From NCBI RefSeq assembly GCF_014705615.1, contig NZ_JACXJA010000007.1, forward strand, positions 268,310-332,309: a stretch of DNA of 64,000 bases, in the 5' to 3' direction. The notes beneath the pieces were generated by a model, which was not told the origin of the DNA, ran no database searches, and saw only the letters and a list, made by a program, of their open reading frames with translations. The number at the start of each line of letters is the position of its first letter. The stretch's first letter is position 1. This stretch comes from Paenibacillus oceani (lineage in GTDB: Bacteria > Bacillota > Bacilli > Paenibacillales > NBRC-103111). Positions 52,315-61,792 of the stretch are shown piece after piece. The translations under genes were made by a program, and so were the position numbers.

Positions 52315-54228
52315 TTGAACTGGATGGGCAATTTGCAGCAATTCGGGCGTTCGCTCATGATTCCGATGATAGCGCTGCCTGCGGCGGCGATTTTGCTGTT
52401 CCTCGGCAATTTGCCTTGGGAATGGATCGGAATCGAAAGATTCGGAGAATTGCTCAGCTTCACCGGAAATTCGATCTTTGCGTATTTGCCTTTCCTCTTC
52501 TCCATCGGAGTAGCGCTTGGGCTTACGCAAAATGCCGGTATTGCGGGAATCGCCGCATTGCTAGGCTATTTTATTTTTTTCGCGTTAACCAAATATTATA
52601 TGGGGACGTTTTTTGAGCTGGGGGTTGCCGGCGGGGTGATGATCGGCTTGCTAGCCGCCTTGTCGTATCACCGGTTCAAATCGATTAAGCTGCCCGAATA
52701 CATACAGTTTTTTGGCGGTCCCAGATTTGTTCCGCTTTTTATGAGCTTCGCTTCGATCGTATTCTCCGCTGTCGTCATTCAGCTGGGGCCGACCGTCAAG
52801 CTGATTCTGGACCGCCTGGGCGAATGGATATTGACGCACGGGGCGGCTGGGACGTTCGTCTACGGAGTCGCATACCGGCTGCTCGTACCGTCGGGGCTTC
52901 ACCATATTTTGAATAACGTTGTCTGGTTCCAGATCGGACCGTATATGCGGGACGACGGTCATGTCGTGTACGGGGATTTGCCCCGTTTTTTTGCCGGAGA
53001 TCCGGAAGCGGGCATTTTTATGGCAGGGCTGTACCCGATTATGATGTTCGCGCTTCCTGCGGTTGCGTTCGCCATCATTCACGAAGCCCGGGAAGACTTG
53101 AAGCCCAAAGTGAAGGCGACGTTTTTGACGGCCGCGCTCACTTCGTTTTTGACCGGCGTGACGGAGCCGATCGAGTTCGCTTTTTTATTTGTGGCGCCGT
53201 ATTTGTTCGTCGTGCACGCCTTGCTGTCCGGAGCGGCGATGTGGCTGGCGTACGAGCTGGATATTCATCACGGCTTCTCGTTCTCCGCCGGAGCGATCGA
53301 TTTCGTCATCAATGAGCATCTGGCTACGAACGGGCTGTTGTTGATCCCGATCGGGCTGCTGTTCGCCGGCATTTATTACTTTCTGTTCCGCTGGGCGATC
53401 CGGAAGTTCCAGCTCCCTACACCCGGGAGGGAGGAAGGTTCCTCCCTCGAGGAATGGGCCGGGGATGTGCGCTACAGGGCGCCGCTTATCCTGCAGGCGC
53501 TCGGCGGCAAAAATAACGTCAACGAGATCGAAGCGTGCATTACCCGTCTGCGTCTGACGCTCGGCAACGACAAGCTGCTGGATATTAACGCTTTGAAGCA
53601 TCTGGGGGCGGCCGGAGTGATCCATCTCGGGGGAGGCAACGTGCAGGTCGTATTCGGCACATTCTCCGAGCTGATCCGCGAAGAGATCGTGAAGGTGCTG
53701 CATAAGGAGATCCGGCAAGTGCATTTCCATGCGCCGGTTCAGGGCAATATGATTCCGATCGAGGAAGTGCCGGACGCGATATTCGCCCAGAAGCTTGTAG
53801 GCAACGGGGTGGCGTTTTACCCGGAACGCGGGGAGCTGCTTTCGCCCGTTACGGGCAAGGTGGTGCACATTTACCCGACGATGCATGCCATCGGGTTGAG
53901 GACCGAGGAGGGGCTCGAGGTGCTGCTTCATATCGGTATCGATACGTCCCACTTGCAGGGCAAGTTATTCCAGGCGGTAGTGAAAGAAGGGGACGACGTG
54001 ACGGTCGGTCAATTGCTGATCCGGTTTGATTTGCAAAAAATTAAAAAACATGCCAAATCGCTTGCTACGCCCATGGTCATCACGAATCCGAACATCGTAA
54101 AATCGTGGGCGTTCGCCCCGTTCAAACACGTCAAAAAAGGTCAGGCGTCGGTTATGTCTGTCGTGATGAAGGACGCCGGCGATCCGCAAGACGCCAAGCT
54201 TTCTGGAGGTGACGCATCGAATGGTTAA
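52315..54228 (+). CDS. PTS EIICBA, glucose/N-acetylglucosamine family
   Basis: Phosphotransferase sugar permease of 637 residues with all three domains fused: IIC membrane domain (~1-360, with LVPSGLHHILNNVVWFQIG and the TGVTEPIEFAFLF loop), IIB (~375-455, phospho-Cys408 in IEACITRLRL) and IIA (~480-637, phospho-His539 in VLLHIGIDT). The family takes up glucose or GlcNAc; the exact sugar is unknown. A TTG start at 52315 follows AAGGGGGG; an ATG at 52258 or 52291 in frame lacks this spacing. The end overlaps enzyme I by eight bases. No HPr gene is adjacent. Confidence 0.88.
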   Translation: MNWMGNLQQFGRSLMIPMIALPAAAILLFLGNLPWEWIGIERFGELLSFTGNSIFAYLPFLFSIGVALGLTQNAGIAGIAALLGYFIFFALTKYYMGTFFELGVAGGVMIGLLAALSYHRFKSIKLPEYIQFFGGPRFVPLFMSFASIVFSAVVIQLGPTVKLILDRLGEWILTHGAAGTFVYGVAYRLLVPSGLHHILNNVVWFQIGPYMRDDGHVVYGDLPRFFAGDPEAGIFMAGLYPIMMFALPAVAFAIIHEAREDLKPKVKATFLTAALTSFLTGVTEPIEFAFLFVAPYLFVVHALLSGAAMWLAYELDIHHGFSFSAGAIDFVINEHLATNGLLLIPIGLLFAGIYYFLFRWAIRKFQLPTPGREEGSSLEEWAGDVRYRAPLILQALGGKNNVNEIEACITRLRLTLGNDKLLDINALKHLGAAGVIHLGGGNVQVVFGTFSELIREEIVKVLHKEIRQVHFHAPVQGNMIPIEEVPDAIFAQKLVGNGVAFYPERGELLSPVTGKVVHIYPTMHAIGLRTEEGLEVLLHIGIDTSHLQGKLFQAVVKEGDDVTVGQLLIRFDLQKIKKHAKSLATPMVITNPNIVKSWAFAPFKHVKKGQASVMSVVMKDAGDPQDAKLSGGDASNG

Positions 54229-55951
54229 AGGCAGCGGGGGGGCCGTCGGCATCGCCATCGGCAAGGCATTTGTCCTGCCGGATTGGGAATGGGAGCTGAC
54301 GGAGCAGCCGATCGACGTCAACGACATGGCTTTCGAGTTCGAAAGACTGTACGAGGGCGTCCGAATTTCGAAGTCGGAGCTTCAGCAGATTAAGACCGAC
54401 ATCGCAGAAGTGCTTGGAGTCGAGGAATCGAATATTTTTGACGCTCACCTGGCGATTCTGGAAGATCCGGTGTTCATGAATGAAGTTGCAGGGATTATCC
54501 AGCGTCAGTACAAGGCGGCGGAAGTGGCGGTAAAGGAAGTCGTAGACAAGTTCGTCAACATGTTCGACCTGCTCGACGACGAATATATGAAGGAGCGGGC
54601 GCTCGATATTAAAGATGTGGGAACGAGGTTGCTCAAGCATCTGCTCGGTTCGTTCGAGGAAACGAAACCGCCGGTCGATCAGCCGTTTATTATCGTAGCC
54701 CGCGAGCTGACGCCCTCCCAACTGGCGCATCTGGACCCGAACCAGTTGCTCGGCATCGTAACCGCTTCGGGCGGCAAGACGTCGCATACGGCCATTATGG
54801 CGCGCGCTATGGGCATCCCGTTCATATTCAACGTCGAAGGCGGAGCCCAGACCGGCGACTTGCTTATTCTCGACGGGGAGACCGGAGAAGTTCACGTCAA
54901 CCCGGAACAGTCGGTAGTCGAAGCGTATACGCAGCGCCGCCTCCAGCTCGATCAGGAGCGGGAACGGCTGCGTGCCGTCGTTAACGTCCCTTCCGAGACG
55001 CGGGACGGCAGAGAGGTGAACCTGTACGCGAACATTACGTCGCTGGCCGAGCTGGAGCAGGCATTAAAGCACGGGGTGAAGGGCGTAGGTTTGTTCCGGA
55101 CCGAGATGTTGTATATGGACCGGCATACGTGGCCCAAAGAGGATGAGCAGTTCGAGGTGTATAAGGCGGCCGCACAGAAGCTGGACGGCCAACCGCTCGT
55201 GATCCGGACTCTCGATATCGGCGGCGACAAGCTGCTGGACTACATATCGCTGCCCGAAGAAGACAATCCGGTGCTCGGCTACCGGGGCATCCGCATCTCC
55301 ATCGACCGGAGGGACTTATTCAAGACCCAACTGAAGGCGATTTTGCGGGCGAGTTCGTTCGGCAATGTGAAAATATTGTTCCCGATGATTTGCTCAATCG
55401 AGGAAGTGCGCCGCGCGCGCGAGGTGCTGGACCTTGCCATGCAGGAGCTGCAGAGGGCCGGGCAGCCTTATAACACGAACATCGAGATCGGCATTATGAT
55501 CGAGGTGCCTGCGGCGGTCGCGATCGCCGATCTGCTCGCCCAGGAAGTACAATTTTTCAGCATCGGCACGAACGATCTCGTTCAATACGTCCTTGCGGTC
55601 GACCGGATGAACGAACGAATTTCGCATTTGTATGAGCCTTACCACCCGGCTGTGCTGCGGATGCTCAGGGCGACGGTCGAAGCGGCCCGGCGCAACGGCA
55701 TCTCGGTCAGCGTATGCGGCGAATTGGCCGGGGACGCCGATGCGCTGCCGATGTGGCTAGGTCTGGGCGTGCACGATCTGAGCATGTCCTCCCACTCGGT
55801 GCTGGATGTGAAGCGGAGATTGATCGACAGTTCGGAGAAGGAAGGCGCGGAGCTGCTGGACAAATTGCTCGCCTGCCGGACCTGTACGGAGATGAAGTCG
55901 CTTATTCACGAGACGAAGGCGGAGGACGGCGAACCGCCAACTGCGGTATAG
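54221..55951 (+). CDS. ptsI: Phosphoenolpyruvate-protein phosphotransferase (PTS enzyme I)
   Basis: Cytosolic first enzyme of the PTS, 576 residues, which moves phosphate from phosphoenolpyruvate to HPr. H189 in SGGKTSHTAIMAR is the phospho-histidine. The PEP-binding C-terminal domain has GVGLFRTEMLYM, TLDIGGDK, GIMIEVPAA and SVCGELAGD. GGAGGT lies ten bases before the ATG, which overlaps the EIICBA gene. Because ptsH is not adjacent, this may be a second enzyme I dedicated to the partner EIICBA, or the only one; the window cannot say. Confidence 0.93.
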   Translation: MVKGSGGAVGIAIGKAFVLPDWEWELTEQPIDVNDMAFEFERLYEGVRISKSELQQIKTDIAEVLGVEESNIFDAHLAILEDPVFMNEVAGIIQRQYKAAEVAVKEVVDKFVNMFDLLDDEYMKERALDIKDVGTRLLKHLLGSFEETKPPVDQPFIIVARELTPSQLAHLDPNQLLGIVTASGGKTSHTAIMARAMGIPFIFNVEGGAQTGDLLILDGETGEVHVNPEQSVVEAYTQRRLQLDQERERLRAVVNVPSETRDGREVNLYANITSLAELEQALKHGVKGVGLFRTEMLYMDRHTWPKEDEQFEVYKAAAQKLDGQPLVIRTLDIGGDKLLDYISLPEEDNPVLGYRGIRISIDRRDLFKTQLKAILRASSFGNVKILFPMICSIEEVRRAREVLDLAMQELQRAGQPYNTNIEIGIMIEVPAAVAIADLLAQEVQFFSIGTNDLVQYVLAVDRMNERISHLYEPYHPAVLRMLRATVEAARRNGISVSVCGELAGDADALPMWLGLGVHDLSMSSHSVLDVKRRLIDSSEKEGAELLDKLLACRTCTEMKSLIHETKAEDGEPPTAV

Positions 55952-56016
55952 AGAGCCGCAGTCCGTCCGCGGCAGTCCGGCACAGTTAACGTGATGCAGA
56001 CCGTGTCAGAAATCAG

Positions 56017-56047
56017 AACACCTCCCTGGTGCCCGGGGAGGTGTTTT
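56017..56047 (+). terminator. Terminator after the PTS operon
   Basis: AACACCTCCC pairs with GGGAGGTGTT around a nine-base loop and runs into TTTTG. Confidence 0.75.
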
Positions 56048-56208
56048 GTGCTTATGGGCATGAACGCTGTAAACAAATTGATGCAAGTTATTTACAAGTT
56101 ATTTACCTCTTTATCCATTCGTGCTAGTATGAAGATGAGGTCGCCGTCCTACCTGTGAAAACTGCCGACGATCGGGGACTTATTCCGTATAAGAGGAGTG
56201 CGATAACG

Positions 56209-57561
56209 ATGAAGTTTTGCTGCGTGAGCGAGGTTATGACACCGGATCGGCCGGTCTTTATGCACGGATTCGGGGCCAGAACGAGTAAAAGCGAGGGCGT
56301 ACACGACCAGCTCTACGTGAAGGCCGTGATGCTGGAGGCGAACAAGACGCTGCTTCTGTTGACGATCGACGCTTTGGGCGCAGACCGGAGCTTTGTGCTT
56401 GGCGTTAAGGAGGCGTTAAAGGAAACGTTCGGCCTGGAGCATGACGAGGTGCTGATCAATTTCTCGCATACGCATCACTCGGTCTTTTTGACCGGACTGG
56501 ATACGGAACACCGCCGGGGCGCGTACAGCATTGCCCAGGAAGGCTGGACCGACAACGACGAGGAGCTTGACTACACGGAGGACGAGGCTTTGTTCCGCTT
56601 TATGCGGGATACGATCTTGCGGATGACGGAGTATTGCCGGAACCATCTTGTCCCGGGAGAGCTCAGCATCGGGCGCGGCTTGTCCGATTTCGCGGTCAGC
56701 CGGCGCAAGCCGGACGGGAAGGGCGGCGTCACGTGGAGCCCGTATGTGGACGGGCCGATCGACAAGGAGCTGCTGGTGATGAAGCTGACGGATGCGGCGG
56801 GGGCGGTGAAGGGCATTCTGTACAATTACGGCTGTCATACGACCTCGATGGGCCCCGACAACATGCTGCTGTCCAACGACTTCGCCGGCCGGACGTCCCG
56901 CGTGCTGGAAGAAGCGTATCCGGGAGCCGCCGTTTTGTTTTTGCAAGGCTGCGCGGGAGAGCTGAAGCCGCGAAAAGGTGCGGACGGCACCCGATTCAAA
57001 AGCATGACGATCGCCGAGATGGAGGAGGCGGGCACGGACTTAGCCCAGGATGTGATCCGGATTATGGAACAGGCGCCTTTCGAGACGGTTCATTGCTCGT
57101 TCCGTACGGCGCTGGCCGATCCGCTGCTGTATACGGAGCAGACCCCGGCCGCTTTTTATGAGCCGATTGCAAGCAATCCGGACTACAACTCCTTTTACCG
57201 GAATGCGGCCATCCGCACGATACAAGCGATCAAGGACGGGACGATCAAGGACCGGATCCCGCACTATATCTCGGTCTGGAAGCTGGACGATCGTCATCGC
57301 ATCGTATCGATGGAGGGCGAAGTGTCGACCGAATATTCGCTGCTGATCAAGAAGCTGTTCGCAGGCGATACGACGCTGGCGCTAGGTTATACGAACGGGG
57401 TATACTGCTATATTCCGACGCGGAAAATGATCGGAGAGGGCGGGTACGAATCGGATTGCAATTTCTTCTTCGACATGCGAGGCCCGTTCGTACCAGAGAT
57501 CGAAGAAATTATCGTCGGCCAGCTGGTGAAGCTGGACTTGACGTTGGCCGCCCGCGACTGA
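56209..57561 (+). CDS. Neutral/alkaline ceramidase-like protein
   Basis: Protein of 450 residues with the N-terminal domain of neutral ceramidases: VMTPDRPVFMHGFG (start), NFSHTHHS (metal histidines, ~100), YGCHTTSMG (another histidine), and QGCAGELKPR. There is no signal peptide, so it is likely cytosolic and may act on a different amide or ester than ceramide, which Firmicutes do not usually make. GAGGAG precedes the ATG. A short gap after the PTS operon terminator and its own terminator (57577) make it monocistronic. Confidence 0.82.
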   Translation: MKFCCVSEVMTPDRPVFMHGFGARTSKSEGVHDQLYVKAVMLEANKTLLLLTIDALGADRSFVLGVKEALKETFGLEHDEVLINFSHTHHSVFLTGLDTEHRRGAYSIAQEGWTDNDEELDYTEDEALFRFMRDTILRMTEYCRNHLVPGELSIGRGLSDFAVSRRKPDGKGGVTWSPYVDGPIDKELLVMKLTDAAGAVKGILYNYGCHTTSMGPDNMLLSNDFAGRTSRVLEEAYPGAAVLFLQGCAGELKPRKGADGTRFKSMTIAEMEEAGTDLAQDVIRIMEQAPFETVHCSFRTALADPLLYTEQTPAAFYEPIASNPDYNSFYRNAAIRTIQAIKDGTIKDRIPHYISVWKLDDRHRIVSMEGEVSTEYSLLIKKLFAGDTTLALGYTNGVYCYIPTRKMIGEGGYESDCNFFFDMRGPFVPEIEEIIVGQLVKLDLTLAARD

Positions 57562-57576
57562 ATCGGGACGGCAAAT

Positions 57577-57625
57577 AAAGCCCCCGACTGACAACGGTTG
57601 CCGGTTGTCGGTCCGGGGGCCTTTT
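57577..57625 (+). terminator. Terminator after the ceramidase-like gene
   Basis: AAAGCCCCCG pairs with CGGGGGCCTTT around a second inner stem (ACAAC-GG-TTGCCGGTTGT) and ends in TTTT. Confidence 0.7.
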
Positions 57626-57683
57626 CGCTACACGCGAGCGTACCGGTATATGTCGTCTGACGTCTACGGGGGGCGTTTATCCT

Positions 57684-58208
57684 CTACCCTTTCGCCAATA
57701 CGTCGCAGAACGCTTTCGCATACGGGGGCAAGTCGGGCGGGCGGCGCGAGGACACGATGTTGTTGTCGACGACGACAGCTTCGTCGATCCATTCCGCACC
57801 CGCATTTTCCATATCGTCGCGAATGCCTGGAGTCGAGGTCACTTTGCGGCCTTGCAATATTTTGGCCGAGATCAGCACCCAGCCCGCATGGCAGATTTGT
57901 CCGATCGGCTTGCCGGCTTCATCCATCTGACGGACGAGCTGCAGCACCTTCGGATAACGGCGCAGCTTGTCCGGAGCCCATCCGCCAGGCACAAGCAGGC
58001 CGTCGCAGGCGATAGCGTCCATCTCGTCGAAGGAGATGTCGCTCACCGCGGGCACTCCGTATTTGCCGTAATACGTTTTCCCTTTCTCCGGACCGGCCAG
58101 CACGACGACCGCGCCCTCTTCGCGAGCCCGGTAGATCGGGTACCAAAGCTCCAGATCTTCGAATTCCTCGTCAACCAAGCAGATGACCTGCTTACCGTCT
58201 AATCTCAT
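57684..58208 (-). CDS. DJ-1/PfpI family protein
   Basis: Cytosolic protein of 174 residues of the PfpI/DJ-1 fold (YhbO/YraA group): the nucleophile C106 with H107 in GQICHAGWV, and an acidic partner in DEEFEDLELWYP (residues 13-24). Members act as deglycases or proteases against damaged proteins. The start is the ATG at 58208, preceded by AAGGAGGGATGTTG; a longer open frame lacks a ribosome site. The ending VLAKG is clean. The substrate is unknown. Confidence 0.9.
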   Translation of the reverse strand: MRLDGKQVICLVDEEFEDLELWYPIYRAREEGAVVVLAGPEKGKTYYGKYGVPAVSDISFDEMDAIACDGLLVPGGWAPDKLRRYPKVLQLVRQMDEAGKPIGQICHAGWVLISAKILQGRKVTSTPGIRDDMENAGAEWIDEAVVVDNNIVSSRRPPDLPPYAKAFCDVLAKG

Positions 58209-58342
58209 CTCAACATCCCTCCTTGCGACATTGTACCATAAAAGGATTGCATTTTTGAAACGATCCGTCATAATGAGAGAAGCTCTGTCTGCGAGATTTG
58301 CCAGCGCCGGTAGAGTTATTTGATGAGACAGGAGAGACGCGC

Positions 58343-58747
58343 TTGAACCGGATAATCCGATGGCTCCCGGCCGTGGTGTGGATGGCCCTCATTTTTTATA
58401 TGTCGCATCAGACGGGGGACGATCTCGGAACGCTGCTGCCTTTTTTTCAGAACTGGTTTCCTTGGATGGCCAGCTTTGACTGGGGACATTTTATCGCTTA
58501 CTTCGTGCTTGCGCTTACTTACTACGGAGCGATGTTTCCGCGCTGGGCCGGCTGGGGCGGGAAAGCTCTGGTCGTCGTCCTCTGTCTGCTGTACGGCGTG
58601 ACGGACGAATTTCACCAGAGGTTCGTCGAAGACCGGACTCCCGACCTGATGGATCTGCGCAACGATACGATCGGAGCCGCTATCGCCATGGCAGTCGTAT
58701 CGCTGCCTCCTGTAGACCGGCTGCTGCGCAAGCTGATCCGCCGCTAG
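58343..58747 (+). CDS. VanZ-family membrane protein
   Basis: Integral membrane protein of 134 residues with three to four helices. Family motifs are IFYMSHQTGDD (after helix 1), FDWGHFIAYFVLAL, the GVTDEFHQRFVEDRTPDLMDLRNDTIGAAIA stretch in pieces, and a basic end. VanZ proteins give low-level teicoplanin resistance, but most homologues have no known role. The start is a TTG at 58343 after AGGAGA. The frame is open further upstream but lacks a better ribosome site. Confidence 0.88.
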   Translation: MNRIIRWLPAVVWMALIFYMSHQTGDDLGTLLPFFQNWFPWMASFDWGHFIAYFVLALTYYGAMFPRWAGWGGKALVVVLCLLYGVTDEFHQRFVEDRTPDLMDLRNDTIGAAIAMAVVSLPPVDRLLRKLIRR

Positions 58748-58831
58748 CAAAAAATACTATACGGCTGCGGGAAGGAGTTTAGCCGGGAAAAGCGAATAAA
58801 AGTTGTATCGCATATACCGGAAGGAGTGCTT

Positions 58832-59257
58832 TTGTTCGTGCAAAAGCAATGCAGCTGCGGCGAGACGATGAGTATTCGTTTGCGCACCGTCATATTTCAA
58901 AACAAAGTGGAAATCGAAAACGTGCCGATTTATTCGTGCGACGATTGCCAGCGATCGGAGCTGTTCCCTCCGATCAAGCAGGAGTTAACCGGTTACATCC
59001 GTACGTTAGGCTCGAAGCCGGAAGCCGCGACGGTTTTATTCGACGAGATGTCTGAGCTGGCCGGCCTGATGCACAAGGTGACTCATAAGAACAATCAGAT
59101 GTATACCGTAGAATCCATTATCCAAGAACGCGTCAACGAGCTGCTGGATACGCTTCTGCTTGCCAAGTCGCTCGGCGACGACGCCTGGGTGGAAGACGTG
59201 CGCCACCGGCTGAAGCAGATTACGAGCCATTTGACGACTACATATCGTCTCTCCTGA
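58832..59257 (+). CDS. YgiT-type zinc-finger-like protein
   Basis: Cytosolic protein of ~141 residues. Two Cys pairs near the start (CSCGE and YSCDDCQR) form a probable zinc site like the YgiT/MqsA N-terminal domain; the rest is helical (VESIIQERVNELLDTLLLAKSLGDD), ending TTYRLS. It lacks the helix-turn-helix of full YgiT antitoxins. The start is uncertain: TTG at 58832 or GTG at 58838 both follow AAGGAG, while the GTG at 58826 overlaps it. A terminator follows. Confidence 0.75.
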   Translation: MFVQKQCSCGETMSIRLRTVIFQNKVEIENVPIYSCDDCQRSELFPPIKQELTGYIRTLGSKPEAATVLFDEMSELAGLMHKVTHKNNQMYTVESIIQERVNELLDTLLLAKSLGDDAWVEDVRHRLKQITSHLTTTYRLS

Positions 59258-59343
59258 ACGTATGGGGATGAGAGGGGCAGCGCGCTCCCGCTATTGAGGG
59301 CGGACGCCCGTCAGCGGCATCATTCTCGCGATAATAGACGCTG

Positions 59344-59366
59344 AGCCAACGCAAGTTGGCTTTTTT
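59344..59366 (+). terminator. Terminator before ytxJ
   Basis: AGCCAAC-gcaa-GTTGGCT is a perfect seven-base stem followed by six T. Confidence 0.75.
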
Positions 59367-59426
59367 GCCTTGTTTTTGGTAGTATTTAATAAGTAGGCAC
59401 GATTCGGATGCGAGAGGGTGGAATAG

Positions 59427-59774
59427 ATGGACATCATCGAACTGGAATCGGAGAGGCAATGGCTGAACTTGCTCGAGTCCAGCTCAGAGACTCCGGTGCT
59501 CGTATTCAAGCACAGCACGCGTTGTCCGATTAGCAGCGAAGCTTATGAGCAGTGGCAGTCTTATCTGAGCAAGGAGCCGAATCCGGACTGCGAATATGCG
59601 CAGGTGCTGGTTGTCGAATCGCGCGACGTATCGAACCGGATCGCCGAGACGATTAACGTGAAGCACGAATCTCCGCAAGTGCTGCTTGTAAAAGGGCGTA
59701 AGGCAGTATGGCATACGTCCCATGGGAGAATTACCGAATCGGCTCTGCGCGAAGCGCTGAATAATAACCTGTAA
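59427..59774 (+). CDS. ytxJ: Bacillithiol-linked monothiol protein YtxJ
   Basis: Thioredoxin-fold protein of 115 residues. C33 in STRCPIS is the reactive cysteine; the fold residues (VLVFKHS, SPQVLLVKGRKAVWHTSHGRIT) match YtxJ. In B. subtilis YtxJ (BrxC) acts as a monothiol bacilliredoxin in bacillithiol metabolism and lies next to ccpA, as here. AGAGGG precedes the ATG. Single-copy location and gene order support orthology. Confidence 0.92.
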   Translation: MDIIELESERQWLNLLESSSETPVLVFKHSTRCPISSEAYEQWQSYLSKEPNPDCEYAQVLVVESRDVSNRIAETINVKHESPQVLLVKGRKAVWHTSHGRITESALREALNNNL

Positions 59775-59796
59775 CTGAAATGTAACCGTGTTTTCA

Positions 59797-59853
59797 TTGC
59801 GAAGTCAGACGTTTTGTCGTATGATGAATGCAAATGACGAGAAAACGTTTCCT
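59797..59853 (+). promoter_or_regulatory. ccpA promoter with cre-like site
   Basis: TTGCGA (59797-59802) and TATGAT (59820-59825) have a 17-base spacer. A cre-like sequence (GAGAAAACGTTTCCT, 59839-59853) fits WTGNAANCGNWNNCW except at its first two positions and lies just downstream of the predicted start point, where CcpA binding would repress its own gene. Confidence 0.55.
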
Positions 59854-59889
59854 TTCGTTTTTCACACTGAATAACTGGAGTAGATACTA

Positions 59890-60894
59890 GTGACCGTAAC
59901 GATTTATGACGTAGCCCGCGAAGCAGGCGTATCGATGGCGACCGTATCGCGTGTCGTCAACAACAATCCGAACGTAAAACCGCAAACGCGTAAAAAAGTA
60001 TTTGAAGCGATTGAAAGACTCGGCTATCGCCCCAACGCGGTAGCAAGAGGACTGGCGAGCAAAAAAACGACGACCGTCGGCGTCGTCATTCCGGATATTT
60101 CGAATTCGATTTTTTCCGAAGTGGCTCGCGGCATCGAAGATATTGCGAATATGTACCATTACAATATCATTCTGTGTAACGCCGACAAGAGGAAAGAGAA
60201 GGAGATCCGGGTCATTAACACACTGCTGGAGAAGCAGGTGGACGGACTTCTGTTCATGGGAGGTACAGTCACCGAGGAACATGTCCAGGCATTCCGGACT
60301 TCGACCGTTCCGATCGTGTTGTGCGGAACAAGAGACGATAAGGATCAGTTCCCTTCGGTTGATATCGATCACGAGGCGGCCGCTTTTGACGCTGTCAATT
60401 TGCTGATCGGACAAGGACACAGCAAGATCGGGATGATCAGCGGAACGCTGCAGGACCCGGCCAACGGCTACTCCCGGTACCAAGGGTACAAAAAAGCGTT
60501 GGAGCAAGCCGGTCTGAGCGTATCCGAGGATCTGGTTCGCATCGGCAACTACCGGTACGAATCGGGTTACGATGTGATGAAGTATTTCCTTCAGCTGTCC
60601 GACCGGCCGACAGCCATCTTCGCAGCGACCGACGAGATGGCGATCGGCGCCATCCATGCGATCCAGGACGAAGGGCTGCGCGTTCCGGAAGATATATCGG
60701 TTATCAGCGTAGACAACATCCGTATGGCGTCGATGGTCCGGCCGTTGCTCACTACCGTAGCGCAACCGATGTACGACATCGGAGCGGTATCGATGCGTCT
60801 TCTGACCAAGCTGATGAACAAAGAAAATGTAGAAATGTCCAAAGTGCTGCTTTCGCACGAAATTATTCAGCGCAAATCGGTGGCTCATGTATAA
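59890..60894 (+). CDS. ccpA: Catabolite control protein A
   Basis: Global carbon regulator of 334 residues that binds cre sites with HPr-Ser-P. The LacI-type helix-turn-helix is [20 protein letters not shown] (~4-23), with hinge helix [14 protein letters not shown]; the core has [31 protein letters not shown], split here, and [19 protein letters not shown]. The length and gene context (ytxJ upstream, acu/acsA downstream) match CcpA. The start is a GTG after GGAGTAG. A cre-like site in its promoter predicts autoregulation. Confidence 0.95.
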   Translation: MTVTIYDVAREAGVSMATVSRVVNNNPNVKPQTRKKVFEAIERLGYRPNAVARGLASKKTTTVGVVIPDISNSIFSEVARGIEDIANMYHYNIILCNADKRKEKEIRVINTLLEKQVDGLLFMGGTVTEEHVQAFRTSTVPIVLCGTRDDKDQFPSVDIDHEAAAFDAVNLLIGQGHSKIGMISGTLQDPANGYSRYQGYKKALEQAGLSVSEDLVRIGNYRYESGYDVMKYFLQLSDRPTAIFAATDEMAIGAIHAIQDEGLRVPEDISVISVDNIRMASMVRPLLTTVAQPMYDIGAVSMRLLTKLMNKENVEMSKVLLSHEIIQRKSVAHV

Positions 60895-60915
60895 TGAGCC
60901 CCTTTTCTTTTTGTT
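60882..60915 (+). terminator. Terminator overlapping the ccpA stop
   Basis: GGCTCAT-gtata-ATGAGCC is a seven-base stem that includes the stop codon, followed by CCTTTTCTTTTT. Confidence 0.6.
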
Positions 60916-60951
60916 GTGCCTAACTAAAGGAACCGGGAGGGGCGGCAGCTC

Positions 60952-61653
60952 GTGACATGGAATAAGATCGGATTAATCGGCGCGATGGCCGAAGAGATTG
61001 AACGGATCGAAGAACGTCTGACGAACGAGAAGGTGATCGACAAGGCGGGAATCCGCTTTATGGAAGGGACGTTTTGCGGGAAAAGCGTTGTGCTTTGCCG
61101 GTCGGGGGTAGGCAAAGTGAATGCGGCCGTATGTACGCAACTGCTGATCGATCAATTCGGCGTCGACGCGATCATTTTTACGGGCGTTGCAGGAGCTTTG
61201 GACCCGGCGCTGGATATCGGCGATATCGTCATCTCGAGCGATTGCATGCAGCACGATATGGACGCGTCCGCGCTTGGCTTCCCGAGAGGAACGATCCCGT
61301 TCGCGGACACATCGGTTTTCCCGGCGGATCAGGCTCTTGTTAAGCTGGCCGTACAAGCCGGAGAGCGCCAGGAGAGCGGCAGGATCGTCTGCGGCCGGGT
61401 GCTGTCGGGCGACCAGTTTATCGCGGACCGGGACACGGTCAAGCTGCTTCACGAGCAGTTAGGCGGAACGTGTACGGAGATGGAAGGTTCGGCGGTTGCG
61501 CAAGTATGCGCGATGAACGGAATTCCGTACGTCGTCATTCGTTCGATGTCGGACAAGGCCGACGGCTCGGCTCATGTCAACTTTGCAGAGTTTACCGTCA
61601 AGGCGGCCGATCGTTCCTACTCGATCGTGGAGCGGATGGTCAGCTCTTTATAA
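60952..61653 (+). CDS. mtnN: 5'-methylthioadenosine/S-adenosylhomocysteine nucleosidase
   Basis: Cytosolic hydrolase of 233 residues that splits MTA and SAH in methionine salvage and AI-2 supply. Motifs: GLIGAMAEEIE at the start (catalytic Glu region), SGVGKVNAAVCTQLLID, FTGVAGALDP, GDQFIAD and CTEMEGSAVAQVC (substrate Met/Glu), with RSMSDKAD carrying the catalytic Asp. The start is a GTG after GGGAGGGG. It lies between ccpA and acuC and ends in a perfect terminator. Confidence 0.95.
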   Translation: MTWNKIGLIGAMAEEIERIEERLTNEKVIDKAGIRFMEGTFCGKSVVLCRSGVGKVNAAVCTQLLIDQFGVDAIIFTGVAGALDPALDIGDIVISSDCMQHDMDASALGFPRGTIPFADTSVFPADQALVKLAVQAGERQESGRIVCGRVLSGDQFIADRDTVKLLHEQLGGTCTEMEGSAVAQVCAMNGIPYVVIRSMSDKADGSAHVNFAEFTVKAADRSYSIVERMVSSL

Positions 61654-61665
61654 GCGCTACAGCCC

Positions 61666-61702
61666 AAAAAGCTCAGTTCCCTTAGGCGGAACTGAGCTTT
61701 TT
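61666..61702. terminator. Bidirectional terminator between mtnN and acuC
   Basis: AAAAAGCTCAGTTCC pairs perfectly with GGAACTGAGCTTTTT; T tracts are present on both strands. Confidence 0.85.
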
Positions 61703-61792
61703 GCCGGTCTTGCGAAGACGCTCGCGCGTGGCAGCGGCCGATGAGGCGCTTCCTGCGGTCTGTCTGCCAGCGTTTTCAATATGCGTTTGTGT

